The notes below the pieces were generated by a model. It searched no databases, was not told where the DNA came from, and was given only the letters and a program-made list of their open reading frames with translations. Made by a program: the position numbers and the translations under genes. 64,000 nt of DNA from Brenneria nigrifluens DSM 30175 = ATCC 13028 (GTDB lineage Bacteria; Pseudomonadota; Gammaproteobacteria; Enterobacterales; Enterobacteriaceae), in assembly GCF_005484965.1 (NCBI RefSeq), contig NZ_CP034036.1, positions 496,001 through 560,000 of the forward strand. Direction: 5' to 3'. Within the stretch, counting starts at the first letter, position 1. Each line of letters begins with the position of its first letter. Positions 1 through 9,207 of this stretch are shown here, one piece after another.

Positions 1-279
1 CAGGGTAATGCGCTGGGTTGGGCAACTGCCGGTGGTTCCGGTTTCCGTGGTTCTCGTAAATCCACTCCGTTCGCCGCTCAGGTTGCAGCAGAGCGCTGTG
101 CTGAAGCAGTGAAAGAGTACGGTATCAAGAACTTGGAAGTTATGGTTAAAGGACCTGGTCCGGGCCGTGAGTCTACTATCCGCGCATTGAACGCGGCTGG
201 TTTCCGCATCACTAATATTACTGATGTGACTCCGATCCCCCATAACGGTTGTCGTCCGCCGAAAAAGCGCCGCGTATAA
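1..279 (+). CDS. rpsK: 30S ribosomal protein S11 (partial, C-terminal part)
   Basis: The window opens inside this gene. The first 92 codons read in frame 1 up to a TAA stop and match the C-terminal two thirds of ribosomal protein S11, including the Gly-rich stretch GPGPGRES and the basic end PPKKRRV. S11 lies on the platform of the small subunit and contacts 16S rRNA near the Shine-Dalgarno helix. It is followed 30 bases later by rpsD, as in the alpha operon (rpsM-rpsK-rpsD-rpoA-rplQ). The 5' part is cut by the window edge, so no start can be given. Confidence 0.97.
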
Positions 280-309
280 CGCCGCTTTTAGGATTGTTGG
301 AGAAAGAAA

Positions 310-930
310 ATGGCAAGATATTTGGGTCCTAAGCTCAAGCTGAGCCGTCGTGAAGGCACCGACCTGTTCCTGAAGTCCGGTGTTCGTGCGATCGATTCCA
401 AGTGTAAGATTGAACAAGCTCCTGGCCAGCACGGTGCGCGTAAACCGCGTCTGTCTGACTATGGTGTGCAGTTGCGTGAAAAGCAAAAAGTTCGCCGTAT
501 TTATGGTGTTCTGGAACGCCAGTTCCGTAACTATTATAAAGAAGCCGCGCGTCTGAAAGGCAACACGGGTGCGAACCTGTTACAGCTGCTGGAAGGTCGT
601 CTGGATAACGTTGTTTACCGTATGGGCTTCGGCGCCACTCGTGCTGAAGCACGTCAGCTGGTCAGCCACAAGGCTATCATGGTAAACGGTCGCGTTGTCA
701 GCATCGCTTCTTATCAGGTATCCCCGAATGACGTAGTCAGCATCCGTGAGAAAGCGAAAAAGCAATCTCGCGTTAAGGCCGCTCTGGAGCTGGCTGAACA
801 GCGTGAAAAGCCAACTTGGCTGGAAGTTGATGCTGCCAAGATGGAAGGTGTGTTCAAACGTATTCCTGAACGGACCGATCTGTCTGCGGACATTAATGAA
901 CACCTGATCGTCGAGCTTTACTCCAAGTAA
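310..930 (+). CDS. rpsD: 30S ribosomal protein S4
   Basis: This 206-residue protein has the family's usual length and the start MARYLGPKLKLSRREG. It shows the zinc-less enterobacterial N-terminal domain followed by the S4 RNA-binding domain around residues 95-160 (LDNVVYRMGF, VNGRVV). S4 is a primary binder of the 5' domain of 16S rRNA. In E. coli it also represses translation of its own alpha operon by binding the leader upstream of rpsM, which lies outside this window. A purine-rich ribosome binding site (GGAGAAAG) sits just before the ATG. It is the middle gene of the run rpsK-rpsD-rpoA-rplQ. Confidence 0.98.
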   Translation: MARYLGPKLKLSRREGTDLFLKSGVRAIDSKCKIEQAPGQHGARKPRLSDYGVQLREKQKVRRIYGVLERQFRNYYKEAARLKGNTGANLLQLLEGRLDNVVYRMGFGATRAEARQLVSHKAIMVNGRVVSIASYQVSPNDVVSIREKAKKQSRVKAALELAEQREKPTWLEVDAAKMEGVFKRIPERTDLSADINEHLIVELYSK

Positions 931-955
931 AGCTTAGTACCAAAGAGAGGACACA

Positions 956-1945
956 ATGCAGGGTTCTGTGACAGAGTTTCTAAAACCGCGCCTGGTTGAT
1001 ATCGAGCAAGTGAGTTCGACGCACGCCAAGGTGACCCTTGAGCCATTAGAGCGTGGCTTTGGCCATACTCTTGGCAACGCACTGCGCCGTATTCTGCTTT
1101 CATCCATGCCAGGTTGCGCGGTGACCGAGGTTGAGATTGATGGTGTACTGCATGAGTACAGCACCAAAGAAGGCGTACAGGAAGACATCCTGGAAATCCT
1201 GCTCAACCTGAAAGGGCTGGCGGTGAGAGTTCAAGGCAAAGAAGAAGTTATTCTTACCCTGAATAAATCTGGCATTGGCCCTGTGACTGCAGCCGACATC
1301 GTCCATGACGGCGATGTTGAAATCGTCAAGCCACAGCACCTGATCTGCCACCTGACCGATGAAAACGCCGCTATCAGCATGCGTATCAAAGTTCAGCGTG
1401 GCCGTGGTTATGTGCCGGCATCTGCCCGTATTCATACGGAAGAAGATGAGCGCCCGATCGGTCGCCTGTTAGTCGATGCTTGCTACAGCCCTGTAGAGCG
1501 TATTGCCTACAATGTTGAAGCGGCGCGCGTAGAACAGCGTACCGACCTGGACAAGCTGGTCATCGAAATGGAAACCAACGGCACGATCGATCCTGAAGAG
1601 GCGATCCGCCGTGCGGCCACCATTCTGGCTGAACAACTTGAAGCTTTTGTTGACCTGCGTGACGTGCGTCAACCGGAAGTTAAAGAAGAAAAACCAGAGT
1701 TCGATCCGATCCTGCTGCGCCCTGTTGACGATCTGGAATTGACTGTCCGCTCTGCTAACTGCCTCAAGGCAGAAGCTATCCACTACATCGGTGATCTGGT
1801 ACAGCGTACCGAGGTTGAGCTGTTGAAAACGCCTAACCTGGGTAAAAAATCTCTTACCGAGATTAAAGACGTACTGGCTTCCCGTGGCCTGTCTCTGGGC
1901 ATGCGCCTGGAAAACTGGCCACCGGCAAGCATTGCTGATGAGTAA
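956..1945 (+). CDS. rpoA: DNA-directed RNA polymerase subunit alpha
   Basis: The 329-residue product has the exact length of the enterobacterial alpha subunit. Its N-terminal domain (about 1-235) dimerises and assembles beta and beta-prime; the motif [16 protein letters not shown] is visible. A flexible linker leads to the C-terminal domain (about 250-329, [20 protein letters not shown]), which binds UP elements and activators such as CRP and Fis. The start follows an AGAGAGGA ribosome binding site. The gene lies 25 bases after rpsD and 40 bases before rplQ, so the three are probably cotranscribed. Confidence 0.98.
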
Positions 1946-1985
1946 CCAGATCGCAGGTTAAGGTTTTACTGAGAAGGATAAGGTC

Positions 1986-2378
1986 ATGCGCCATCGTAAG
2001 AGTGGTCGTCAACTGAACCGTAACAGCAGCCATCGTCAGGCTATGTTCCGTAACATGGCTAGTTCTTTGGTTCGTCATGAGATTATCAAGACGACCCTGC
2101 CGAAAGCGAAAGAGCTGCGCCGTGTTGTTGAACCGCTGATTACTCTTGCCAAGACCGACAGCGTTGCTAATCGTCGTCTGGCATTCGCCCGTACTCGTGA
2201 TAACGAGATCGTGGCAAAACTGTTTAATGAACTGGGCCCGCGTTTCGCGAGCCGTGCCGGTGGTTACACTCGTATTCTGAAGTGTGGCTTCCGTGCAGGC
2301 GATAATGCGCCGATGGCATACATCGAGCTCGTTGATCGCTCAGCGTCTCAGACAGAAGAAGTTGCTACTGCGGAGTAA
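1986..2378 (+). CDS. rplQ: 50S ribosomal protein L17
   Basis: The 130-residue protein begins MRHRKSGRQLNRNSSHRQAM and carries the L17 body (LRRVVEPLITLAK, GGYTRILK, YIELVDR). L17 surrounds the exit of the peptide tunnel on the large subunit. It is the last gene of the alpha operon and is followed within 15 bases by a strong intrinsic terminator. The length is within the usual bacterial range and nothing is unusual. Confidence 0.98.
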   Translation: MRHRKSGRQLNRNSSHRQAMFRNMASSLVRHEIIKTTLPKAKELRRVVEPLITLAKTDSVANRRLAFARTRDNEIVAKLFNELGPRFASRAGGYTRILKCGFRAGDNAPMAYIELVDRSASQTEEVATAE

Positions 2379-2390
2379 TCTGTAAGAGCA

Positions 2391-2420
2391 TAAAAAAACC
2401 GGGGAAACCCGGTTTTTTTA
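2391..2420 (+). terminator. Intrinsic terminator of the alpha operon
   Basis: A GC stem CCGGG/CCCGG with a short GAAA loop is flanked by an A tract upstream and seven T downstream. The A and T tracts extend the stem, so it could work in both directions, but the only nearby upstream gene is rplQ on this strand. Confidence 0.93.
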
Positions 2421-2470
2421 TGCCTTGAATTCGGCTAACCTTTAAGCGTACGCGGCTTAAGGGGGGAGTG

Positions 2471-2839
2471 ATGTGGTTGATTGACGAACTGGCGGAACGC
2501 CATATCGCGCTTGCCCTGCAGCAAGGGCAGTTTGACAATTTACCGGGCTGCGGCCAGCCCTTGTCGCTTGACGATGACAGCGGCGTACCGCCCGAGCTTC
2601 GGGTCGCCTACCGGCTGCTGAAAAATGCCGGCTGTTTGCCGTTGGAACTTGAAGAGCGTAAAGAGGCGCTGCAGTTATCCGACCTGCTGGAAAATATTTC
2701 TCGTCAGTCTCCGGAATATGAAGCGCTTTCACGCCGGTTTCGCTTGCTTGAGCTACGCCTGCAGCAGCGGGGCGTCAATACCGACTTTTTACACGCGGAC
2801 TATTCCGCATCGTTAAAACAGGCATTTGATTCTCGCTAA
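2471..2839 (+). CDS. yhdN: DUF1992 family protein YhdN
   Basis: The 122-residue protein belongs to the DUF1992 family, related to a domain in DnaJ-like proteins. The conserved core is MWLIDELAERHI and GQFDNLPGCGQPL near the N-terminus, followed by a charged helical segment. The biochemical function is not known. Its position directly after rplQ is the same as in E. coli. The ATG was preferred over a GTG one codon upstream because it gives the family length and better spacing to the GGGGGGAG element. In E. coli zntR follows; here the next gene is arfA. Confidence 0.9.
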   Translation: MWLIDELAERHIALALQQGQFDNLPGCGQPLSLDDDSGVPPELRVAYRLLKNAGCLPLELEERKEALQLSDLLENISRQSPEYEALSRRFRLLELRLQQRGVNTDFLHADYSASLKQAFDSR

Positions 2840-2925
2840 GTTCCTTTGACCTCATCTGTACCACCGCCAGATTCTCCTCTATACTCACACGCGTTCTATT
2901 TACATGCACATCATGAGAGGTATCT

Positions 2926-3171
2926 ATGACCGGCTATCGTCATAAACGGGGTAAAATTCAGGACAATGCCGTGGAAGCATTGCTGCACGACCCGCTATTC
3001 CGTCAACGGATTGAGGTGAACAGCAAGGGAAAAGGGAGTTACCGTAGAAAAGACAAACATGCAAAGAAGGGAAACTGGGAGGCCAGCGGTAAGCAATCAA
3101 ATGATTCTTTACCGCTGGCCTTTTTGTTTTGTAGGCTGAAGACGCCGTTGCACGACGGGCTAGTTAAATGA
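2926..3171 (+). CDS. arfA: Alternative ribosome-rescue factor A
   Basis: The 81-codon frame starts MTGYRHKRGKIQDNAVEALL, which is typical of ArfA. ArfA enters the A site of ribosomes stalled on messages without a stop codon and recruits release factor 2. The conserved middle (DPLFRQRIEVNSKGKGSYRRKDKHAKKG) is followed by a DNA segment that forms a perfect hairpin with a T tract inside the reading frame. In E. coli such a structure leads to a truncated message, so active ArfA is made only when tmRNA fails to tag it. The tail after the hairpin (FLFCRLKT) is hydrophobic and is probably rarely present in working protein. The stop lies one base from the convergent mscL stop. Confidence 0.95.
   Translation: MTGYRHKRGKIQDNAVEALLHDPLFRQRIEVNSKGKGSYRRKDKHAKKGNWEASGKQSNDSLPLAFLFCRLKTPLHDGLVK
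3081..3127 (+). terminator. Terminator hairpin inside the arfA reading frame
   Basis: A 12-base stem (GGCCAGCGGTAA pairing with TTACCGCTGGCC) is followed at once by five T and then GTTTT. It lies about 45 bases before the arfA stop codon. Transcripts ending here, or cut by RNase III in the stem, would lack a stop codon. That is the known feedback design that makes arfA expression depend on the trans-translation system. Confidence 0.9.
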
Positions 3172-3172
3172 T

Positions 3173-3589
3173 TTATAATTTAGGTTGTTGCTGATTTTTC
3201 AGCAGGTCGCGTATTTCCGTCAATAATGTCTCTTCGGCGCTGGGTTTAGGCGGTTCGGCCGGCGCATCTTCCTGTTTACGGCGCATTTTGTTCATCAGTT
3301 TAATCGCCATGAAAATAGCGAATGCGACAATGATGAAGTCAAAAATATTTTGAATAAAATGGCCATAGTTCATAATTACCGCGGGTATGTCGCCTTGGGC
3401 ATCACGTAAAACCAGACTGAATTGTTTGAAATCCACGCCGCCGATAAGCAGCCCCAGAGGGGGCATTATAATATCGGATACCAGCGACGAAACGATTTTA
3501 CCGAAGGCGGCGCCGATAATCACACCGACCGCCAGATCGACAACATTTCCCCGCATGGCAAATTCGCGGAACTCTTTAATAATACTCAT
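3173..3589 (-). CDS. mscL: Large-conductance mechanosensitive channel
   Basis: The 138-residue protein starts MSIIKEFREFAMRGNVVDLA, nearly identical to E. coli MscL. Two transmembrane helices are visible: the pore helix (VVDLAVGVIIGAAFGKIV) and TM2 (FIQNIFDFIIVAFAIFMAI). A C-terminal cytoplasmic helix follows (TLLTEIRDLLKNQ). It opens a wide non-selective pore at high membrane tension and protects against hypo-osmotic shock. The start was placed 13 codons inside the longest frame because it has a GGAGAG site just upstream and matches the family start. The gene is convergent with arfA. Confidence 0.97.
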   Translation of the reverse strand: MSIIKEFREFAMRGNVVDLAVGVIIGAAFGKIVSSLVSDIIMPPLGLLIGGVDFKQFSLVLRDAQGDIPAVIMNYGHFIQNIFDFIIVAFAIFMAIKLMNKMRRKQEDAPAEPPKPSAEETLLTEIRDLLKNQQQPKL

Positions 3590-3686
3590 AACCACTCTCC
3601 TTGATAAAAGATAAATTAATTTTAACAAATAGTTTTATCTTTGCCATATAACCTAGTGATAGTTAAACAACTTATCTTCTTTTTCA

Positions 3687-5063
3687 TTACAAGAAGAAAG
3701 GGCTTGGCTGGAATAGGCGTTCCACATCCGGTACAAATTTCTTGTCGGTTAAGAACATAATGATGTGATCGCCCTGTTCGATACGGGTATTGTCGTTGGC
3801 GATAATGACGTCATCGCCGCGCACCACCGCGCCAATCGTGGTGCCGGGCGGCAGTTTTATATCCTCCACCGTGCGCCCGACCACTTTTGAGGTGTCTTCG
3901 TCGCCGTGGGCAATGGCTTCGATTGCTTCCGCCGCGCCCCTGCGCAGGGAGGAGACGCTGACAATATCCGCCTTACGCACATGGCTTAATAGCGCGGAGA
4001 TGGTCGCCTGCTGCGGAGAGATGGCGACATCAATGACGCTGCCCTGAACCAAATCGACGTAAGCGCGGCGCTGAATCAGCACCATGGCTTTCTTTGCGCC
4101 CATCCGCTTGGCCAACATGGCCGACATAATGTTGGCTTCGTCATCATTGGTAATGGCGATAAACACATCAATCTGCTCGATATGCTCTTCAGCGAGCAGC
4201 TCCTGGTCCGAGGCATCGCCGTGAAACACGATGGTATCCTGCAATAACTCGGCAAGCTCGGCCGCTCGCTCCGCGTTATGTTCTATCAGTTTAATGCTGT
4301 AATCTTTTTCCAACCGTTGTGCCAGCCCGGCCCCGACGTTTCCCCCGCCCACGATCATGATGCGTTTATAGGGGTTCTCCAGCCGTTGCAGTTCGCTCAT
4401 CACGGCGCGGATATTCTGTGATGCGGCAACAAAAAAGACTTCATCTCCGGCTTCGATAACCGTGGAACCCTGGGGGCGGATGGGGCGATCGTGGCGGAAA
4501 ATAGCGGCAACGCGCGTTTCTATATGCGGTATATGTTCACGAATCGATGACAGGGCGTTACCGACCAAAGGGCCGCCATAGTAAGCGTTTACCGCGGCAA
4601 TGCTGACTTTCCCCTGGGCGAAATTGACCACCTGAAGCGCGCCGGGATATTCAATCAGCTTGTAAATATTATCGATAACCAATTGTTCAGGCGAGATTAA
4701 ATGATCGATGGGCACGGCTTCGGGCAGAAACAGATGCTCGGATTCGCGGATATACTCGGCCGATCGGATGCGCGCGATACGGTTTGGCGTATTGAAAAGC
4801 GAATAGGCAATCTGGCAGGCAACCATATTGGTTTCATCGGAATTGGTGACCGCAACCAGCATATCCGCATCTTCCGCCCCCGCTTCGCGCAATACCCGAG
4901 GGTGGGAGGCATAGCCGGCGATCACGCGCAGATCAAATTTATCCTGAAGCTGACGTAAACGGGTGGTATCGGTGTCGACAACGGTAATGTCGTTGTTTTC
5001 ACCGGCCAGGTTTTCCGCCAGCGTACCGCCTACCTGACCCGCGCCAAGAATAATAATCTTCAT
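3687..5063 (-). CDS. trkA: Trk potassium uptake system regulatory subunit TrkA
   Basis: The 458-residue protein consists of two tandem RCK units. The first begins MKIIILGAGQVGGTLAENL and the second RIMIVGGGNVGAGLAQRLE near residue 235; both show the GxGxxG nucleotide-binding fold, and each is followed by a TrkA-C domain. TrkA is a peripheral membrane protein that binds NAD(H)/ATP and gates the TrkH/TrkG potassium pore. The start matches E. coli length and removes two extra N-terminal residues. It sits in the conserved rsmB-trkA order. Confidence 0.97.
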   Translation of the reverse strand: MKIIILGAGQVGGTLAENLAGENNDITVVDTDTTRLRQLQDKFDLRVIAGYASHPRVLREAGAEDADMLVAVTNSDETNMVACQIAYSLFNTPNRIARIRSAEYIRESEHLFLPEAVPIDHLISPEQLVIDNIYKLIEYPGALQVVNFAQGKVSIAAVNAYYGGPLVGNALSSIREHIPHIETRVAAIFRHDRPIRPQGSTVIEAGDEVFFVAASQNIRAVMSELQRLENPYKRIMIVGGGNVGAGLAQRLEKDYSIKLIEHNAERAAELAELLQDTIVFHGDASDQELLAEEHIEQIDVFIAITNDDEANIMSAMLAKRMGAKKAMVLIQRRAYVDLVQGSVIDVAISPQQATISALLSHVRKADIVSVSSLRRGAAEAIEAIAHGDEDTSKVVGRTVEDIKLPPGTTIGAVVRGDDVIIANDNTRIEQGDHIIMFLTDKKFVPDVERLFQPSPFFL

Positions 5064-5121
5064 AATCAATTCTGCCGTATGTGTTGTTGCCGCAAGGCGT
5101 TAGACAATACTGGAGGCAATA

Positions 5122-6411
5122 TCAGTTTTTTACCAGCTTGGCGTAGAAGAAACCATCGCCGTCATCCGGGCTGGGGAGTTTCTGGATGCCGGGCCGTTGT
5201 GGCGAGCCGGTGCCGACCAGCGTGGCATCGGCATGACGCTCAAGGAAGCCGGCTACCTGCTGCTGATTCTCTTCCGGCATGATTGAGCAGGTGGCATAGA
5301 CCAAGGTTCCGCCCGGTTTGAGGTAGGGCCAGACGGCTTCCAGAATCTCTTTTTGCAACAGCGCCAGTTCGGCGATATCGCTGTCGCGCCGCAACCATTT
5401 AATATCCGGATGCCGGCGGACCACGCCCGTCGCGGAGCAGGGCGCATCCAGCAGGATACGGTCGAAAGTGCGGCCCTGGCTCCAGCTTTCGGGCTGACGC
5501 CCGTCGCCGAGAACCACTTGCGCATGGAGTTGCAGACGCTGTAAATTCTCTCTTATCCGGCTGAGCCTTGACTCGTCGATGTCCACCGCCAAGACTTGTG
5601 ATTGCGGCGCCGCTTCCAGAATATGGGTGGTTTTCCCTCCCGGCGCCGCGCAGAGATCGAGAATCGTCTCGCCATTGTGCGGATCCAGCCAATGTACGCA
5701 GCCCTGCGCCGAGGCATCCTGTACCGTTACCCATCCTTGTTCGAACCCCGGAAGCAGGTTGACGGCGCAGGGGACGACGAGACGAATGGCGTCGGGATAA
5801 TCGGCATGCGTCACCGCTTCGATGCCTGCCTGCCCGAGCAGGGCAAGGTACGTCTCGCGGCTATGATGCAGCCGGTTGACGCGCAGCCACATCGGCGGGC
5901 GCTGATTATTGGCGTCGACAATCTGCCGCCAGTTGTCGGGATAGGCGTTTTTAATCCGGGTCAGCAGCCAGCCCGGATGCAGATAGCGTACGGGATTATT
6001 CGCCGCGCGCGCCAGCAACTCGTCCTGCTGGCGTTGAAACTGACGCAACACGCCGTTAATCAGCCCCTTCAACTGCGGGCGTTTCAGAGCGATGGCGCCT
6101 TCCACGGTTTCCGCCAGCGCCGCGTGAGCCGGGATGCGGGTATACAGCAGTTGATACATGCCTACCATGATCAGGTAGTGCAGAGGCCGCTGCTTACCCG
6201 TCAATGGCTTGGCCATCAACTGCTGAATAAACCATTCCAACTGCGGCAACACGCGCAGTACGCCAAAGCAAAGCTCCTGCAATAGCGCGCGATCCTTGTC
6301 AGAGATATCTCGCTGACAGGCGGGCAATAAGGTACTGAGCGATTGTCCGTGGTCCACTACTTGCCCTACCACTTTAGCGGCAATACTGCGAAGGTTATAT
6401 GAGCTTTTCAT
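5122..6411 (-). CDS. rsmB: 16S rRNA (cytosine-967 C5)-methyltransferase RsmB
   Basis: The 429-residue protein has the family's exact length. An N-terminal NusB-like RNA-binding domain (about 1-140) precedes a Rossmann methyltransferase domain. The AdoMet motif DLCAAPGGKTTHILE and both reactive cysteine motifs, DAPCSATGV and YATCSIMPEEN, are present. The enzyme methylates C967 of 16S rRNA on the free small subunit. It is followed by trkA and preceded by fmt and def on the same strand, an arrangement shared across Enterobacterales. Confidence 0.97.
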   Translation of the reverse strand: MKSSYNLRSIAAKVVGQVVDHGQSLSTLLPACQRDISDKDRALLQELCFGVLRVLPQLEWFIQQLMAKPLTGKQRPLHYLIMVGMYQLLYTRIPAHAALAETVEGAIALKRPQLKGLINGVLRQFQRQQDELLARAANNPVRYLHPGWLLTRIKNAYPDNWRQIVDANNQRPPMWLRVNRLHHSRETYLALLGQAGIEAVTHADYPDAIRLVVPCAVNLLPGFEQGWVTVQDASAQGCVHWLDPHNGETILDLCAAPGGKTTHILEAAPQSQVLAVDIDESRLSRIRENLQRLQLHAQVVLGDGRQPESWSQGRTFDRILLDAPCSATGVVRRHPDIKWLRRDSDIAELALLQKEILEAVWPYLKPGGTLVYATCSIMPEENQQQVAGFLERHADATLVGTGSPQRPGIQKLPSPDDGDGFFYAKLVKN

Positions 6412-6472
6412 TTGTTAGCGACTACGTAAGAGATAGGGTATACCGGCGAGTATCGCCGGCATTAAACCGCGT

Positions 6473-7420
6473 TTAGGCCAGAACATTGCCGGGAGTAAAC
6501 CATTCACGCCGCGAGTTAAGCAGATCCTGGACTTTCATCACTTTTTTACCGGCCGGCTGTAACTCAAGAATGGTAAACACGCCATCTGACGTGGCGACCT
6601 GGATGCCGTTTTTATCGGCGTGCAAAATGGTGCCGGGCAATGCGTGATGATCGCTGGCGATCGCTGCGCTTTTCCACACCTTGACCGGCTGTTCGTCGAC
6701 GACAAAATAGCTTACCGGCCAGGGATTGAACGCCCGCACGCAGCGCTCAAGCTGTAGCGCGGAAAGTTGCCAGTCGAGGCGGGACTCTTCCTTGCTGAGC
6801 TTTTCCGCGTAGGTCGCCAGGGCGTCGTCCTGAGTCTCGGGCGCGGCCTTACCGTCAGCCAACTGCGCCAGCGTTTCCAGCAGTCCGCGGGGGCCAATCT
6901 CCGCCAGTTTGCTGTATAACGTGGCGCTGGTATCGTCGGCAAGAATCGGACAGGCGATCTTGTGCAGCATGGCGCCGGTATCAAGCCCGGCATCCATCTG
7001 CATGATCGTCACGCCGGTGCTTTGATCGCCCGCCCACAACGCGCGCTGAATCGGCGCTGCTCCACGCCAGCGCGGCAGCAGCGAACCGTGCACGTTGATG
7101 CAGCCGAGGCGCGGCATATTCAGAACCGTCTGGGGTAAAATCAGTCCGTAAGCGACCACTACCATGACATCGGCCTGCAGGGTTTCCACCATCTCCTGAC
7201 CTTCGGCCTGACGCAGAGATTTGGGCTGATACACCGGAATATCGTGCTGTTCCGCCAGCGCTTTCACCGGGCTGGCGGTTAACTTATTACCCCGGCCGGC
7301 CGGCCTGTCCGGCTGAGTGAAAACCCCCACCACCTGATGCCCGGAGGAGAGGAGCGCCTCTAGGTGGCGCGCGGCAAAGTCAGGTGTACCGGCAAAGATG
7401 ATGCGTAAAGAATCGGACAC
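6473..7420 (-). CDS. fmt: Methionyl-tRNA formyltransferase
   Basis: The 315-residue enzyme formylates Met-tRNA(fMet) with 10-formyl-tetrahydrofolate. The N-terminal formyltransferase domain shows IIFAGTPDFAARHLEALL and the catalytic motif HGSLLPRWRGAAPIQ. The C-terminal OB-like domain binds tRNA. It lies 27 bases downstream of def, whose product removes the same formyl group after initiation; the pair forms the usual def-fmt operon. An intact catalytic motif and normal length indicate a working gene. Confidence 0.97.
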   Translation of the reverse strand: MSDSLRIIFAGTPDFAARHLEALLSSGHQVVGVFTQPDRPAGRGNKLTASPVKALAEQHDIPVYQPKSLRQAEGQEMVETLQADVMVVVAYGLILPQTVLNMPRLGCINVHGSLLPRWRGAAPIQRALWAGDQSTGVTIMQMDAGLDTGAMLHKIACPILADDTSATLYSKLAEIGPRGLLETLAQLADGKAAPETQDDALATYAEKLSKEESRLDWQLSALQLERCVRAFNPWPVSYFVVDEQPVKVWKSAAIASDHHALPGTILHADKNGIQVATSDGVFTILELQPAGKKVMKVQDLLNSRREWFTPGNVLA

Positions 7421-7447
7421 GTTGTTTCCTGTCAGGAAGATAAACCC

Positions 7448-7957
7448 TTAATCCCGGCCGTTTAGCCTGGCCATTTTTTCCAGTTTTTGACGGATTCTCT
7501 GGCGTTTCAGAGAGGAAAGATAATCAATAAACAACTTCCCGACCAAATGGTCCATCTCATGCTGGATACAGATCGCCAATAGGCCCTCAGCTTCCAGTTC
7601 GAAGGTATTGCCTTCCCGATCCAGCGCCCGTACTTTCACGCGTTCGGCGCGCGGCACCAGCGCCCGGGTTTCCGGGATCGATAAACATCCCTCTTCGATA
7701 CCGGTATCGCCGCTTTTTTCAAGCAGCTCGGGATTAATCAGCACCAGCCGCTGGTCGCGGGTTTCTGAAACATCAATAACAATAATACGCTGATGAATAT
7801 CCACCTGAGTGGCGGCCAGACCAATGCCTTCTTCTTCATACATGGTATCGAACATATCATCGACGATACGCTGAATGTCCGCATTGACTTCTTTTACGGG
7901 CCGCGCCTTGATGCGAAGCCGCTCGTCCGGAAAATGTAATACGTGCAAAACTGACAT
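7448..7957 (-). CDS. def: Peptide deformylase
   Basis: The 169-residue metalloenzyme removes the N-formyl group from nascent proteins. The three family motifs are present: GIGLAATQV near residue 44, EGCLSIP (metal-binding Cys) near 89, and QHEMDHLVGKLF (two metal-binding His and the catalytic Glu) near 132. The basic C-terminal tail (LKRQRIRQKLEKMARL) is the part that in E. coli docks on the ribosome. It is divergent from dprA, with a promoter-sized gap of about 130 bases. Confidence 0.97.
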   Translation of the reverse strand: MSVLHVLHFPDERLRIKARPVKEVNADIQRIVDDMFDTMYEEEGIGLAATQVDIHQRIIVIDVSETRDQRLVLINPELLEKSGDTGIEEGCLSIPETRALVPRAERVKVRALDREGNTFELEAEGLLAICIQHEMDHLVGKLFIDYLSSLKRQRIRQKLEKMARLNGRD

Positions 7958-8085
7958 ATATATTTAGATCTGTATCCGAGTGATGAAAGAGTATCTGTCC
8001 CTATTCTAGACATTTCCCGCACCGATTGACAGCATCGGCAGTTAATTGCCGGGACAACCCGACCCGGCGGAATAAGGGATGCGCA

Positions 8086-9207
8086 ATGTTATCAACGGAA
8101 ATCTGGCTGCGCCTGATGGGAGTGAGGTACCTGGGGGCCAGACGCGCCGGAGCAATGGCCGGAGAACTTATTGCCAGGGGGGATTACGGCAAAAGCGCTT
8201 TAATGTCACTGGGCATGACTGACGTTCAGGCAGAACAGTTCCAACGCTTTGATCGGAAAATAGTGGAAGAAACGCTGTGCTGGCTGTCGCAGCCCGATCG
8301 CCATATGGTGACCTGCATTGATAAAAGATACCCGTTTTTACTCGCCAATATCAGTTCCCCTCCGCTGTTGCTGTTTGTTGCGGGCGATCCCGCTTTATTG
8401 GCATCGCCGCAAATCGCTATCGTCGGCAGCCGCAGTAATAGCGCCTATGGAGAGCAGTGGGGGCAGTTCTTTGCGCAGGAACTGGCGGTAAATAACCTGA
8501 CCATCACCAGCGGGCTGGCGGTCGGGATCGATGGTATCGCACACCGGGCGTCACTCGAAGCCGGGGGAAAAACGGTCGCGGTGTTAGGCAGCGGGCTGGC
8601 TCATATCTACCCTCGGCGTCATCACCGACTTGCCGAGCGCATTCTCGAACAGGGCGGCGCAGTGGTGTCCGAATTCCCGCTGGAGACACGGCCATTGCCG
8701 ACGAACTTCCCAAGAAGAAATCGCATTATCAGTGGGTTGAGCATGGGCGTATTGGTGGTGGAGGCATCCATGCGCAGTGGGTCGCTGGTGACGGCCCGCT
8801 ATGCGTTGGAACAAGGGCGGGAAGTATTTGCCTTACCCGGGCCGATAGGCAACCCGATGACGCAGGGAACGCACTGGCTGATTCAACAGGGCGCCTACCT
8901 TGTCACCCATCCTAAAAATATTGTCGAACAGTTAATGAGTGAGCTGAAATGGCTTCCTGCAACGGCGGATCAAACTATTTCTGCCGTGGAAGAGGATGTT
9001 GAATTGCCATTTGCTGATGTGTTGGCTAACGTAGGAGATGAGGTTACACCTGTTGACGTTGTCGCTGAACGTGCCGGCCAACCTGTGCCAGAGATAGTGG
9101 GTAAACTATTGGAACTGGAGTTAGCAGGATGGATCGCAGCAGTACCCGGCGGCTATGTCCGATTAAGGAGGGCAGGCCATGTTCGACGTACTCATGTACT
9201 TGTTTGA
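8086..9207 (+). CDS. dprA: DNA-processing protein DprA (Smf)
   Basis: The 373-residue protein carries the DprA/Smf Rossmann domain (IAIVGSRSNSAYGEQWG, SGLAVGIDGIAHRASL, LPTNFPRRNRIISGLSMG) and a C-terminal winged-helix part (PVDVVAERAGQPVPEIVGKL). DprA loads RecA on incoming single-stranded DNA in naturally competent bacteria; its role in enterobacteria is less clear. The chosen ATG (MLSTEIWLRLMG) follows AAGGGA and gives the E. coli-like start; 20 more upstream codons are open but lack a good ribosome site. It overlaps smg by 29 bases, implying translational coupling. Confidence 0.94.
   Translation: MLSTEIWLRLMGVRYLGARRAGAMAGELIARGDYGKSALMSLGMTDVQAEQFQRFDRKIVEETLCWLSQPDRHMVTCIDKRYPFLLANISSPPLLLFVAGDPALLASPQIAIVGSRSNSAYGEQWGQFFAQELAVNNLTITSGLAVGIDGIAHRASLEAGGKTVAVLGSGLAHIYPRRHHRLAERILEQGGAVVSEFPLETRPLPTNFPRRNRIISGLSMGVLVVEASMRSGSLVTARYALEQGREVFALPGPIGNPMTQGTHWLIQQGAYLVTHPKNIVEQLMSELKWLPATADQTISAVEEDVELPFADVLANVGDEVTPVDVVAERAGQPVPEIVGKLLELELAGWIAAVPGGYVRLRRAGHVRRTHVLV

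Noticed and set aside
2430..2925. Possible displaced zntR between yhdN and arfA.
   Set aside because: No MerR-type frame is present; the gene is simply absent here.
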